NCBI GenBank assembly: GCA_002005505.1
Contig: KV908354.1
Coordinates: forward strand, 389,768 to 437,267
Reading direction: 5' to 3'
DNA from: Botryococcus braunii
Taxonomy: Eukaryota; Chlorophyta; Trebouxiophyceae
DNA: 47,500 nucleotides
Every line of letters starts with the position of its first letter. Position 1 is the stretch's first letter. This document shows, one piece after another, positions 8,998 to 19,203 of this stretch. The notes under the pieces were generated by a model. That model saw nothing but the letters and a program-made list of their open reading frames with translations, did no database searches and was not told the origin of the DNA. The translations under genes and the position numbers were made by a program.

Positions 8998-11655
8998 GGG
9001 GCATTACTGGAGGGACTGTCGAAAGAGGAAGCGGGACGAGGAGACCCAACGGAACGTAGTGGCAGCGGTCCAACAATTGCAGGGAATGTGGCCACAGGGA
9101 CCTCCACATATGGGTGGCCCACACCCTCCTGCAGCCCAGCTGGCGCACCCTGGACTGGATGCCTTTCCGGCATGGTTCCAACCCCCAGCTCCCCCACCTC
9201 CACCACCTGGAGGTATGCCATACATAATTTCCCTCAACATCCTGAAGACTCCTGTCAGAAATTCGTCTCTGCAATCCTGGCTGGTGGACAGTGGAGCATC
9301 TGTACATCTGGTGAATGATGTGACCCTACTACATAATCCAACTGTGCATGCCAAACCCATCCCATTACATCTGGCCACTTCAGATGCCACTGGAGGAATT
9401 GTAGCATCAGGCTCTGTCTGCATCCTCAGTCGAGTGGGAGTTCCCCTGTGGATACATCATGTTCAGTGTGTTCCTTCTGCAACCTCAAACATACTGTCAG
9501 TATCTGCAGCATTGCGGGATGGGGCAGTCTTTCGCACAGATGATGTTGGAGCGTTCACTGAAGTCTGTGGTCCAAACAGCTGGAGGTCTCGGATCAGTGC
9601 AGAGAAAGGGCTATTTTATATTCATCAAGTTGTAGCTCTGAGTCCCAGTGTTAACCACAGAAGAATTTCAGCTGCTGTGAAGTCCAAAACCCCCACCCAA
9701 AACTCACACAACTGTGCCAGACGATACCTCTGGCATAGCAGAATGGGACATCCAGGTGAAACATGGATGCAGCGCCTAACCAATGAGGACCTGGTCTCGG
9801 GACTTGATACATCCCTATGTCCCTGCTCCAATTGTCCAGTCTACTGTGAAGCATGTATTGAGGGAAAGACGTCTCGGCCTCCATTTGGAATAAGCAGTAG
9901 ACCAGCTGTTGAACCACTTGACAGAGTACATATTGACACTGTGGGCCCCATTTTTCCTGCTGCAGTAACTGGTGAACGTTACTGGGTGACTGCTTTGGAT
10001 GAGTCATCTCAGTTAAAGGCGGTCCTGCCTGTGAAGTCCAAAGATGCCATCAGTGCTGCTGTGAGGGACCTCATTCTATACTGGCAGACCCAGAAGAAAA
10101 CCAAAGTGAAGTGTGTCCGGTGTGACCGTGGAACTGAATTTCTGAATGCCACGTTCAAAGAATTTTGTGCATCCCAGGGGACTAAATTGGAGACCTCAGC
10201 TCCTTACACCCCGCAACAGAATGGAGCGGCTGAAAGAGCCAATCGCACCCTCAAGGAACGTACCAGGACTCTTCTGGCTTTTGCAGCTGCCAGTCCAACG
10301 TTGTGGAAGGAGGCCCTGGAAACTGCATGCACCCTACTGAACATGGGTCCCAGTACCGGGAGGGACCGCACGCCATCAGAATTATTTTTTGGCTACAAAC
10401 CAAATGTAACCCCACTGCGTACCTGGGGTTGCTTGGCCTTTGTGCACATTCCTGATGTCCAGCGCTCTGTGTTTTCCCCTAAAACTGTGCCAGGGATGCT
10501 TACTGGTTACTCAGCCTCCTCCAAAGCCTATCGGATCTATGTGGGAGGGGGTATCTGGAAGGAGAGCAGAGATGTGGTTTTCGTGGAGCACCTCAGGGGA
10601 GCCTCTCGGGTTGGCATGAGCGTTTCCTCAACACAGTCTACAGAGTTTCTGTGTCCTGAGCCCTCTGCAAGTGACACTCCCCCAGTCTTTCCCGGCACCT
10701 CCCCTGGCACAACCAACATCAGCCTTGAGACAGATCTTGATGACCCACACAGTGAGCCTGAGTACCTGCCAGCCTCCAGCAACCTCCCCACACAGCCTGT
10801 CACAGGACCCCCCAGTGAGGCTGAGCCCGAGCCTGAATCCAGAAGACTGTGTGACCCAGTGGAGATGGATCAAACCCTGGAGGCAGTACAGGACTTAGCC
10901 AGAGGAGTGAGACAGGACTCCCACCTTCGACCGCAGATGGAGCGAGCCCAGGAGGTCCTCAGACCAACTAGGTCTGATTGCCGCAACCACCAATTGGATG
11001 GCCTGACCCGGGCTCAACGACACGAACAACGCACTGCCGCCAAAGACCTCCTGCTGCCACAGGAGAAGGGAAAGAGCAGAGAGCGAGAGGGGTTGACTGA
11101 ATGTGACTCTCTGTCACAGGGACCAGGGGAAGTGCAGCTAGAGGGTGATTCACATGAGGGGCATGAATTGCATGTGAGTGCAGTGAGGGGGGCAGCTACA
11201 TGCAAAGCTGCAAATGGTCCCGGGGAGCTGAGCAGTATGTGTGGGTCTTGTTCAGTGACTGAGAGAAATGTAAGAGATGTGACCATGCAGAGTTCTTCTG
11301 GCAACCCGTCCAGTCAGAGCACTCCTGGACGGGACTGTGGTGGCAGCCACCGGTCAGAGGAAGCATCATATGCTTTCTCTGCACCAGCCAAACATGATTG
11401 TGAGCGGGAGACAGGATCTGCATCCTTGACTCCATGTAAGGGACGAGAGGAGGAGGTGAATCAGGAGCACAGACATTGTGGAGACAGACCAAATTACAAG
11501 TGCTCACTGAGAGGTACCTGTGCCTGGGAGAGTGATGTCAGAGATGTGAGGTCACTCCCAACAGTGACATGCAGTCGGTCTGAGAGGCATGTGGATCACA
11601 TAAATCAGGGGAAGTATGCAGACACTCTGCCATATCCCGATGTTGCTTGTGAGAG
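8998..11655 (+). CDS. Copia-A Gag C-terminus, protease and integrase (truncated before RT)
   Basis: Continuation of the frame from 1512. It completes the zinc knuckle (GHYWRDC), then a Pro-rich stretch. Aspartic protease: VDSGAS near 9285. Integrase: HHCC finger (WHSRMGHPG near 9730 with CPVYCEAC near 9840), then D in HIDTVGP (near 9935), D in CDRGTEF (near 10125) and E in QQNGAAERANR (near 10235), the usual copia PR-INT order. After about 10620 comes a roughly 345-codon Pro/Ser/Glu-rich linker still in frame, and then A2 begins. No copia RT follows on this strand for this element, so it is broken. The separate 5' part lies at 683-1512. Confidence 0.9.
11651..11655. repeat. Left flank of A2 (candidate target duplication GAGAG)
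   Basis: GAGAG directly precedes the A2 LTR. Its partner would lie beyond the missing right LTR, so the duplication cannot be verified here. Confidence 0.45.
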
Positions 11656-12133
11656 TGTAATAACTCAGCGGAATTTATAAGGAAGTAAAGCAGGAAGGGA
11701 GCAAGGAACGAGGCGCGACACGAGGTCCGTCACTTGGGGCAAGCAAGCGTTTACAAGAACCACCCCACCACACAGCTTACCCTTGTGGTTTCTCCAGTTC
11801 TGTCCTCTCGTGTTAATCTACTCGGCACGCGGGTTCCTAGCCAAGGGACGCCTATCATTCGGACTCGGCCCATGTACGACTTCTGTCCCTCTATCCTTCG
11901 TGAGAGCCCTAGATCGTCCACTCGCTGGCGTGCTAACGGTGACAATTATTGTCATCAAACACACGCAATGACGGAGTGCCAACTATGCATGGCGTAAGCA
12001 ACCATCACCGACGGAAGGTGCTACTCTCGTTCGAGCGGCTAACCACGTGGCTCCCACGGGCGTGCAGTATGGCGCCAAAGGGCGTCTCCCGCAAATGTCC
12101 CGAAATGCTCGGAAATCCTCGCATTCCGTTACA
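11656..12133 (-). repeat. LTR of A2 (3' LTR in sense)
   Basis: 478 bp, family A. It differs from the A1 LTRs at least at one base (AGTAAAGC instead of AGTAAGGC near its left end). Confidence 0.95.
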
Positions 12134-13139
12134 TTATCCCCCCCTTAGTCCTTTGCATGTCCTCATGCAAACCCACTCGAGGATTTTCACTGAGAAGAAC
12201 AACCAGAGAAACCGGTAAACTGGACGGCCCAAACCTCCAACTGCCGTCTGACCCCTGCCGAATTGGTGGTTCATGGGGTCCCCACTTCCAGTGTATAATA
12301 TCTCCAAGTAAACACTTCCTTGCCATTTATTTTTTTATGGCTTTTCTAGTAAACTAGGTAGACTTGCGTCTAACCTTATTGGAAGAACAAACATGAAGAA
12401 ATAAACGTTCAAACATGAAAAACAAGTGTCCCATTTCCCAAGTCCAAGAGAACATAAAAATCTAATCCAAAAACATACAACACAAAAGAATAATTAAAGT
12501 GCTTAAGTCCAAAAAGTAGGGAACTTCCATGGAGAAGTTCCATGCTCCCAATGAGTCCCGTTCCCGTAATGGATGATCCCAAGTCAACATACTGTACAAA
12601 TCCGCATAAGGTACATATTCCAGTTCATGCCGAACGACTCGGGTTGCGTTGGCTCTGAACCATGATCCAAAAGGAACAAACAAACAAACAAACAAAGAAA
12701 CAAAGTCCAACTTTCAAGGTCCAAGATTTCAAGAGAGTCCAAGTCCCCCTATTGACATAGACAGTCCAAGACCTGCCAGTCACATAGAAGAATCCCCAAT
12801 CCCTCTCCAATTTCCAAGTCCCTTCTAGTCACATAGTCCACCAATCACAAGAAAAGTGCCCAGGATCCACAACTGATTGCTTGTGCTAGCAGGTGTACTC
12901 CCCCCCCACCTATCCAAAGCGTGCAGACTCCGGGCTGCAACATGCCATGGTGTGTGACATCTGTCCACCCACACCGGAGTGGGCGACCCACTCCCAATCC
13001 CATCCCGAGGGGGTGCACACATTTGCAATCCTACCACCGGCTTGTCTGTGCAGATCCTTGCGTACCCGACAAGGATTCCCTCCTAAAGAGAGCAAAGACA
13101 AGGTAACCGACCGGAGGAGCGGGCAGCAGGGGAAAGGCC
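12134..13139 (-). other. A2 polypurine tract and 3' noncoding region
   Basis: The polypurine tract (12134-12147) repeats that of A1. The following ~990 bp match A1 2005-3023 with several indels, notably near 12350 and 12700-12730, and retain the AGTCCAA-like repeats. No gene seen. Confidence 0.65.
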
Positions 13140-16100
13140 TCAAACGGCCGTCTCGCCCCACTTGGGCGGGCCCAACTCCTGGTGACGGTGGTAGGCGTTG
13201 ATGGTGTCCTTTGCGTGGTCGAACATGTCCAAGGGCTCCCAGTCGTCTCCGACGTCGTAACCTGACCACAGTACCCAGTATTGGTAGGCTGGGGTACCGT
13301 CCGGGAAGTGGAGGGCCCGGTTCCCCTTCATCCAGGGACGGTGACCGAGGATGCCGTCCACGACGTACTCGGCATTCTCCGTGCCGTCATCGCCCTTGAC
13401 CATGCGTGGTCCCGGCTGGTATTTGTAAATGCTGAGGCGGTCTGGGTTACGTGGCCCCTTGTAGAGGTCCACATATTCCACGTTTATGCGTGGGTGAAAC
13501 TTCAGGGCGGCGGGGACGTCCAGCTCAACAGAGTTGGGATGGACGGCAGTGACCCGGAAGGGTCCAATCCGGCGCCTGGCAAGCTTTATGTACTTCTGCG
13601 ACGTCAGGGCGGCTGGGAACTTCGTCCGAAGGAGAACAAGGTCCCCCTTCTTATAGATCACAGCCCGGCGGTGGCGGTTCGCCTGGGCCGCCTGCCGCTC
13701 CTGAGCTGCAGCCAAAAACTTCCGTGCAAGAGTAAGGGAGTCTTGCATCTTCCGGAGGAAAAGATCTGCCCGATCTGCTTTCCCCCCCTCCATGTGTCCC
13801 ATAGCAAATGGAATGTTTGGATCCTGTCCATATGTCAAGCGGAACGGTGTGGTGTTGATCGAGGCTTGCCATGTATTGTTATAGGCGAACTCTGCAACAG
13901 CCAGATGGTTTTCCCATTCTTTAGGCTTATCCCAAACATAATGTTTGAGGTAGTCCTCAAGAATCCTGTTAACCCGTTCCGTTTGTCCGTCAGATTGTGG
14001 GTGATAGGCTGTAGACCGTGCAGGTTTGCAGCCTGTTAAATTTAGGAGTATATCCATAAATTTACTCACAAACTTAGGATCCCTATCCGACACAAGTTCC
14101 TCTGGAAATCCGTGGTATCTCCAGACTTTATCCCTTAGCAAAACTGCTACATCATATGAGTCAGCTTTTGTGGTGGTGGGCACAAAGTGAGCACACTTAC
14201 TTAACCGGTCCACCACAACCCATATGGCATCATTCCCGTTTGCACTCCGTGGCAACCCCGTTATGAAATCCATGGAAATGCTTTGCCATTTCCTAGTCGG
14301 GATTTGCAAGGGGTGAAGGAGGCCTGCGGGCAACTTGTTTGAAGCTTTGACCCTTTGACAAGAATCACAGTAGGCAACATATTCCCGCACGTCCTCTGTC
14401 ATTCCCGGCCACCACCATTCCCGTTTCACCAGTTCATACATCTTGGCAAAACCAGGGTGTCCCACATACAAAGGTTCATGCAATGCCTTGAGTATATCTT
14501 GTCTTAGGTTTCTCCCCACGACTCCTTCCCCATCCTTCACCTCATAATGCCCTGGGACATACTTCCGTCCCTCCTTCCCATATTCCCATATCCCATTCCT
14601 GAAATGCACCTTCCTTCTGTTCGACCTCTTTCCCAACCACTCATCATCCATGTATGCCCTTTTTACTAACTCCAGGAAGGGTTCACACGTGTCAAGCTGC
14701 TGGGTGACTCCGCTCGGGCGGGCCCTCCCGCCGGAGTCCATTGCGACCCGGGGCTTGACACTCCTGAGTTCGGGCTCCGCTGGCTCGACGTTGCGTCGGA
14801 GCTGCCTGGCCGCGAGGATTGGGACCCTGGACAAGGCATCTGCGACGTTAGTCTTGCCTGGCTCCCAAACCCAGAGTATGCCAAACTCCTGCAATCGCTC
14901 AGCCCACCTAGCTCTTCTCGGGCTAAGTCCTGCCTGTTGTTGCAAAAAGGTATTACACTTATGGTCAGTGGTTACGGTGACTGGTTTTCCTAACACATAA
15001 CATCGCCATTCCTGTAGAGCATACACTACAGCCAGCAATTCCCTTTCCGTAGCAGAATAGTTACGCTCTGCACTATTCAACTTTTTGCTATAGTATGCTA
15101 CTACTTTCCCGTCCTGCATGAGAACTGCTCCCACCCCAAAATCACTTGCATCACATGTCACTTGGAATGGTTTCCGAAGATCAGGTAGTGATAAGATAGG
15201 GGCCTCTACCAAAGCAGTCTTCAATGCTGAAAAAGATTCCTCCTGTTCCAATTCCCATTCCCATGCCCTCTTGCTGCTTGACAACTTTGTTAAAGGAGCA
15301 GCGATGGCACTGAAGTCCCTGATAAACTTCCTGAAGTAGTTTGCAAGGCCTAGAAACCTACGGACATCCGTGGTGTTTTTGGGTACGGGCCATTCCTTGA
15401 CTACTTCCACCTTTTGTGGGTCCACCTTTAATCCATCCCTTCCAATGATATGCCCCAAGTATCGAAGTTCAGAACGCATGAACTCACACTTGGGTAGCTT
15501 GGCAAAGAGTTGCTTCTCTCGCAAGCGAGCGAAGACTTTTTCCAAATGAACATAATGCATGTTTTCATCCTTGCTGAAAATGAGCACATCATCCAAATAG
15601 ACAACGACAAATCCCTCCCGAATGAAATCATGGAAGATTTCATTCATCAGCCGCTGAAAAGTGGCCGGAGCATTCGTTAAACCAAAGGGGAGCACCAGAA
15701 ACTCGTACAACCCAAATGGTGTTCTAAATGCTGTCTTTGGGATATCTTCTTCTTTAAGCCGGACCTGATGGTATCCGCTCAATAAGTCCAGGCTTGAGAA
15801 GACCTTTGCTCCTTTGAGCCTATCAAGCAAATCATCAATCCGGGGCAAGGGGTACCTATCCGGAATGGTAATCTGGTTGACAGCTCTATAATCAATTACC
15901 ATCCTATAAGTTCCTTCCTTCTTTTTAACAAAAAGAACAGGAGATGCATAAGGTGAGTGACTGGGCCGGATGTGCCCTAATGCGAGAAGCTCATCCACTG
16001 TTTTAGTACACTCTTCCATTTCTAGAGAAGATAAACGATAAGCAGGCTTATTAGGAGGTACAGAGCCAGGTTGTATCCTGATGGTGTGATACACCTGTCT

Positions 16101-17246
16101 ATGCGGTGGCAATCCTGGCAAACCTTGAGGAAACAAATCACTGTACTCCCTAAGGAGCACCCCCAATTGTTCCGATTTGCCCTTCAACACCTCCTCCAAT
16201 CCCAAGGATCCCGTGAGCTTACCCGACGACGACGTTGGCTTCTCCTCCTCCCCCTCCATTATTCCCTCTTCCTCCCCCTCCACTAGGGGTTCCGAGAATA
16301 ATTCCGGGACCGGCCCGCCCTGGGTACCCGGTCCCCTGGAGTTGGTTGATGAGGTGCCTGATTCGTCGTCGGAGGGATCGAGCCCGTTTTCCTCCAGGGA
16401 TGACTCCTGCTCATCCCATGCATACTCTTCAGGTCTCATGACAACATTCAACAGACAAAGTCTCCATTGATCTACTTTGTTCTTCCCCTTCCTCACTATG
16501 TTCATACCCCATTGCAACGTGCAGGGTAAGACTTTCCTGTGAGGGTCCAACGTTACCCACTTCCCTTGATGTTTTATTTGTGCCTTTCCAACCCCAACAC
16601 TGACTGTGGCCTCCCTTAGAGACATCCAGTCTTGTCCCAGAATGAGGTCCACCCCCTCCATAATAGAATCACATACAAAGAAAGTATGGCGGGTGACTAC
16701 CGAAGGGGTGAACCTAACACTAAGGTCAACCTTCCCCTTGGTTTCAGACAAGGACCCATCTGCAAGGACTACTGTTGTTGCTTCCTTGTGATACCTAAGC
16801 CCTTGTAGTACTTTGCCTCGGACAAAAGAATGGGTAGCCCCAGTGTCCATGAGTGCACGAAACTCCATGCCTCGAACAGTAACGGCAAAAGTCAGGTTGA
16901 GTGGTGAGAGATTTCCCACATGCCCTACATGACAAGATGGTTGTGGCATGACACATGCAAGCACAAAGGAAAAAGGAAAGATTCCGGTCTTGCCCGAGAA
17001 CATAAATTGTTCTCCCCTACATCCCCGAGCAAGAACTTTTAGTTTGGCCTTTGTCCTGTACTCTAAGAAAAACCTCCTGCTTTTCCAGACTTTTTGGCTA
17101 ACAACAAAGCAGGCACCAAGGCTGGGATCATGTTTTCTCTTTGCAAAGAAATCATGCAAGCAAGCCTCTGCACAATTTTTCTTAGGTACTACCAACTCAA
17201 AGGGTTCAGAGAGTGAAGACAAATAGGCCAAACAATGGGGATCCAT
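13140..17246 (-). CDS. pol: A2 Pol polyprotein
   Basis: 1368 residues, unbroken, same domain order and catalytic motifs as A1 Pol (protease DTGA, RT YLDD, RNase H, H2C2 integrase, GPF, chromodomain). Differences from A1 that I can see are few: I5C in the N-terminal domain, D789G after RNase H, I808V, and G1128A in integrase. The ATG again lies 12 nt downstream of the gag TGA in the same frame. It is intact as an ORF, but the element lacks its 5' LTR, so independent transcription is unlikely. Confidence 0.95.
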   Translation of the reverse strand: MDPHCLAYLSSLSEPFELVVPKKNCAEACLHDFFAKRKHDPSLGACFVVSQKVWKSRRFFLEYRTKAKLKVLARGCRGEQFMFSGKTGIFPFSFVLACVMPQPSCHVGHVGNLSPLNLTFAVTVRGMEFRALMDTGATHSFVRGKVLQGLRYHKEATTVVLADGSLSETKGKVDLSVRFTPSVVTRHTFFVCDSIMEGVDLILGQDWMSLREATVSVGVGKAQIKHQGKWVTLDPHRKVLPCTLQWGMNIVRKGKNKVDQWRLCLLNVVMRPEEYAWDEQESSLEENGLDPSDDESGTSSTNSRGPGTQGGPVPELFSEPLVEGEEEGIMEGEEEKPTSSSGKLTGSLGLEEVLKGKSEQLGVLLREYSDLFPQGLPGLPPHRQVYHTIRIQPGSVPPNKPAYRLSSLEMEECTKTVDELLALGHIRPSHSPYASPVLFVKKKEGTYRMVIDYRAVNQITIPDRYPLPRIDDLLDRLKGAKVFSSLDLLSGYHQVRLKEEDIPKTAFRTPFGLYEFLVLPFGLTNAPATFQRLMNEIFHDFIREGFVVVYLDDVLIFSKDENMHYVHLEKVFARLREKQLFAKLPKCEFMRSELRYLGHIIGRDGLKVDPQKVEVVKEWPVPKNTTDVRRFLGLANYFRKFIRDFSAIAAPLTKLSSSKRAWEWELEQEESFSALKTALVEAPILSLPDLRKPFQVTCDASDFGVGAVLMQDGKVVAYYSKKLNSAERNYSATERELLAVVYALQEWRCYVLGKPVTVTTDHKCNTFLQQQAGLSPRRARWAERLQEFGILWVWEPGKTNVADALSRVPILAARQLRRNVEPAEPELRSVKPRVAMDSGGRARPSGVTQQLDTCEPFLELVKRAYMDDEWLGKRSNRRKVHFRNGIWEYGKEGRKYVPGHYEVKDGEGVVGRNLRQDILKALHEPLYVGHPGFAKMYELVKREWWWPGMTEDVREYVAYCDSCQRVKASNKLPAGLLHPLQIPTRKWQSISMDFITGLPRSANGNDAIWVVVDRLSKCAHFVPTTTKADSYDVAVLLRDKVWRYHGFPEELVSDRDPKFVSKFMDILLNLTGCKPARSTAYHPQSDGQTERVNRILEDYLKHYVWDKPKEWENHLAVAEFAYNNTWQASINTTPFRLTYGQDPNIPFAMGHMEGGKADRADLFLRKMQDSLTLARKFLAAAQERQAAQANRHRRAVIYKKGDLVLLRTKFPAALTSQKYIKLARRRIGPFRVTAVHPNSVELDVPAALKFHPRINVEYVDLYKGPRNPDRLSIYKYQPGPRMVKGDDGTENAEYVVDGILGHRPWMKGNRALHFPDGTPAYQYWVLWSGYDVGDDWEPLDMFDHAKDTINAYHRHQELGPPKWGETAV

Positions 17247-17258
17247 GACCCTTGCGAG

Positions 17259-17780
17259 TCAAGTTTTGGGTTTCCCCTTCCCTTTCCCCTTCCACTTCCC
17301 TCTTCCCTTTCCTTTCCCTTGCCAATTACCTTGCCCTCCTTGAGGTGGTGGAAGCCCTCCTTGCACTGGTGCCACCACTGGTGGGGCCTGTGGTGCAGAG
17401 GGAAAGTAACCCGGTTGAAAGACTGGTGGTTGGAACCCTCCCGCTTTAGCTTTAGCAGCCAACCACTCCCTTTTCAACTGACATTGCCATGCTTCATGGC
17501 CCAACTGTTTGCAAAAGTAACACTCCCTATTAGCGGGGATGACCTTCCGAGAGTCCAACTTTCCCTTCCCTGGTGCACCAGGGGGTCCTCCAACAGCTCC
17601 CCAGAAGGGTGGTGACCCTTGAACTTCCTCTGGGATATGAGCTGCACCAAGATTGGTGTGGAAGTTTGATAGTGTCCTCCTCTTGGGGGGACCTCCCTGT
17701 GCATCCCCATGGGCACTCTTGAAACCACCTTCATACTTGACCACAAAGGAGCACAAGTCATCCAGGTCTGTGAAGGGTTT
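17259..17780 (-). pseudogene. gag: A2 gag, C-terminal fragment
   Basis: C-terminal ~173 codons of the family A Gag, starting in the capsid C-terminus (KPFTDLDDLCSFVV) and including the zinc knuckle (CYFCKQLGHEAWQC) and the Lys/Gly-rich tail. There is a 3-bp in-frame deletion relative to A1 (one Gly lost before KLDSR). The N-terminal ~248 codons are gone; homology ends at 17780 against the B1 LTR. Open codons continue about 15 nt into the LTR and are not Gag. Confidence 0.9.
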
Positions 17781-18256
17781 TGTAGTAGAATGCACAAGTT
17801 AGAGAGAATTTCCAAGTTGTGAGAGAGAGAGAGACAAGGCCGGATGGCCGACAAGTTGGACGCTCTTTCCAATTACAAGTAACCCCCACCTCACGGAGCT
17901 TCCACTCCCTACTTGTGGTCTACTAAGCTTCCAAATTACCTGAGTGCGTGTCTTCCCGTGGCTTACGTCTCTATCCGTTCCTTCCCGTGGTTCGTGATCG
18001 TGTGTTCACGTTCCTCCAATGGTAGCGCACTAGTCCACCAAACCTCTACAATAGTATCTAGAAAATATCCTAGGATCCTACTATGAGAGTAACGTCCATA
18101 ACTATCCAATGGAATTCGACGGCTAGGAAGCCAAGGCTAGACGCTAGGCACGTGCGTACTCGCGTTGCTCGTACGACATGTGCGCCACATGTGCGCCTAG
18201 GCTAGGGGGTAAGGGAAATGTCCAGAAATGCCGGGAAATCCCTACATTCCATCACA
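17781..18256 (-). repeat. LTR of B1 (3' LTR in sense)
   Basis: 476 bp, from TGTAGTAGAA to CCATCACA on the + strand. It looks identical to 24719-25194; the third family B copy at 32384-32859 differs at several sites. It contains a GAGAGAGAGAGA run and an inverted ACATGTGCGCCACATGT motif near 18176-18192. Confidence 0.95.
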
Positions 18257-18270
18257 TCATCCCCCCCTTA
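18257..18270 (-). other. B1 polypurine tract
   Basis: In sense TAAGGGGGGGATGA directly before the 3' LTR, as in family A. Confidence 0.8.
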
Positions 18271-19203
18271 ATTCCTGCATGTCCTCATGCAGCCACATAC
18301 ACACATACAGTAGACCACAATTAGAAGGGAATGGTCGTCACCGAACGGCCCATCCACCAGCGCCGTTAGACCCTTGCCGAATGGGTTACATTAGGGTCCC
18401 CGCCTCCAAGTTATTCCCCTATCATCCCAAGCAATTGGCTAAAGCGTTCAATTTTTTTTTGTTTTTTTTTAAATTTATTTATTAGGTGTGCTTTATTCCA
18501 GTCCTAAGTACAATACTGTACGATACGATACGATATGATACGATACGACACGGTACGATAAATTACGATAAATTACGGCAAACTACGACGAACGTTCGCC
18601 TTATTCCTTTCGAACTATCCAAGTCCGCCTTTATTGACACATCCCTATTTATTATTTATTAAAACAATACAATGCTTGTGACACAACCGATAAACAATCC
18701 GAACAAGATAAATATGACACAGGTGTAGCTCAGTCCACAATGCTTTCCTAAAGTGGCTATCCATACAACACAGTTTCTTTATGATACATTGTCCATACTG
18801 TACACATACTGTACACATAAGGTACACATATAGTACATAGAAAGAAATCCATCCCAAGATGCCAAGTAGTCCATATCCAAGGGTTCCAAGTAGCCCATAG
18901 CCAAGGGCTCCCAAGTCACTTCTGTACTTCAAGCCCACGTCCCAAGTGCTAGTTAAGCAGACTGCGGTTGCGCGCCATGTGTACTTCAATTCCCATCCCT
19001 GAATGCAGAACCCCGAGTTCAATGCATCGAAGCGGTATGAGGCCTCATGCCACACATACCGAGGTAGGCAACCTACCCCGTCCCTTGTCCCAAAGTACAC
19101 AAGATATACAGTCCCTACCATAGGTCCCGTCCCATGTATTCCCAGACACCAGGTGGGAACTCCACAAGTGGAATGAGGGGGACAACCGTCCGGAGGGGCC
19201 CGT
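18271..19203 (-). other. B1 3' noncoding region
   Basis: About 930 bp between the pol stop and the polypurine tract. It has a T-rich stretch (18450-18485), a TACGA-type tandem repeat (18519-18589), repeats of GTACACATA near 18795-18830, and CCAAGTAGTCC/CCAAGGG elements near 18850-18930 that recall the AGTCCAA repeats of family A. A 231-codon open frame overlaps it and the pol end, but shows no domain. Confidence 0.55.
18519..18589. repeat. Short tandem repeat, TACGA-type units
   Basis: Roughly a dozen 5-nt TACGA units with variants (TATGA, CACGG, AATTACGA) in the B1 3' noncoding region. Confidence 0.8.

Larger units (their letters stand above)
11656..17780 (-). mobile_element. Ty3/gypsy chromovirus A2, 5'-truncated in sense
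   Basis: A second family A element in the same orientation as A1 and in the same copia host. It keeps its 3' LTR, polypurine tract, 3' noncoding region, complete pol and the C-terminal part of gag. It stops inside gag exactly at the first base of the B1 LTR (17781); the rest of gag, the PBS and the 5' LTR are absent. Pol is nearly identical to that of A1, so both copies descend from a recent source. Confidence 0.93.
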
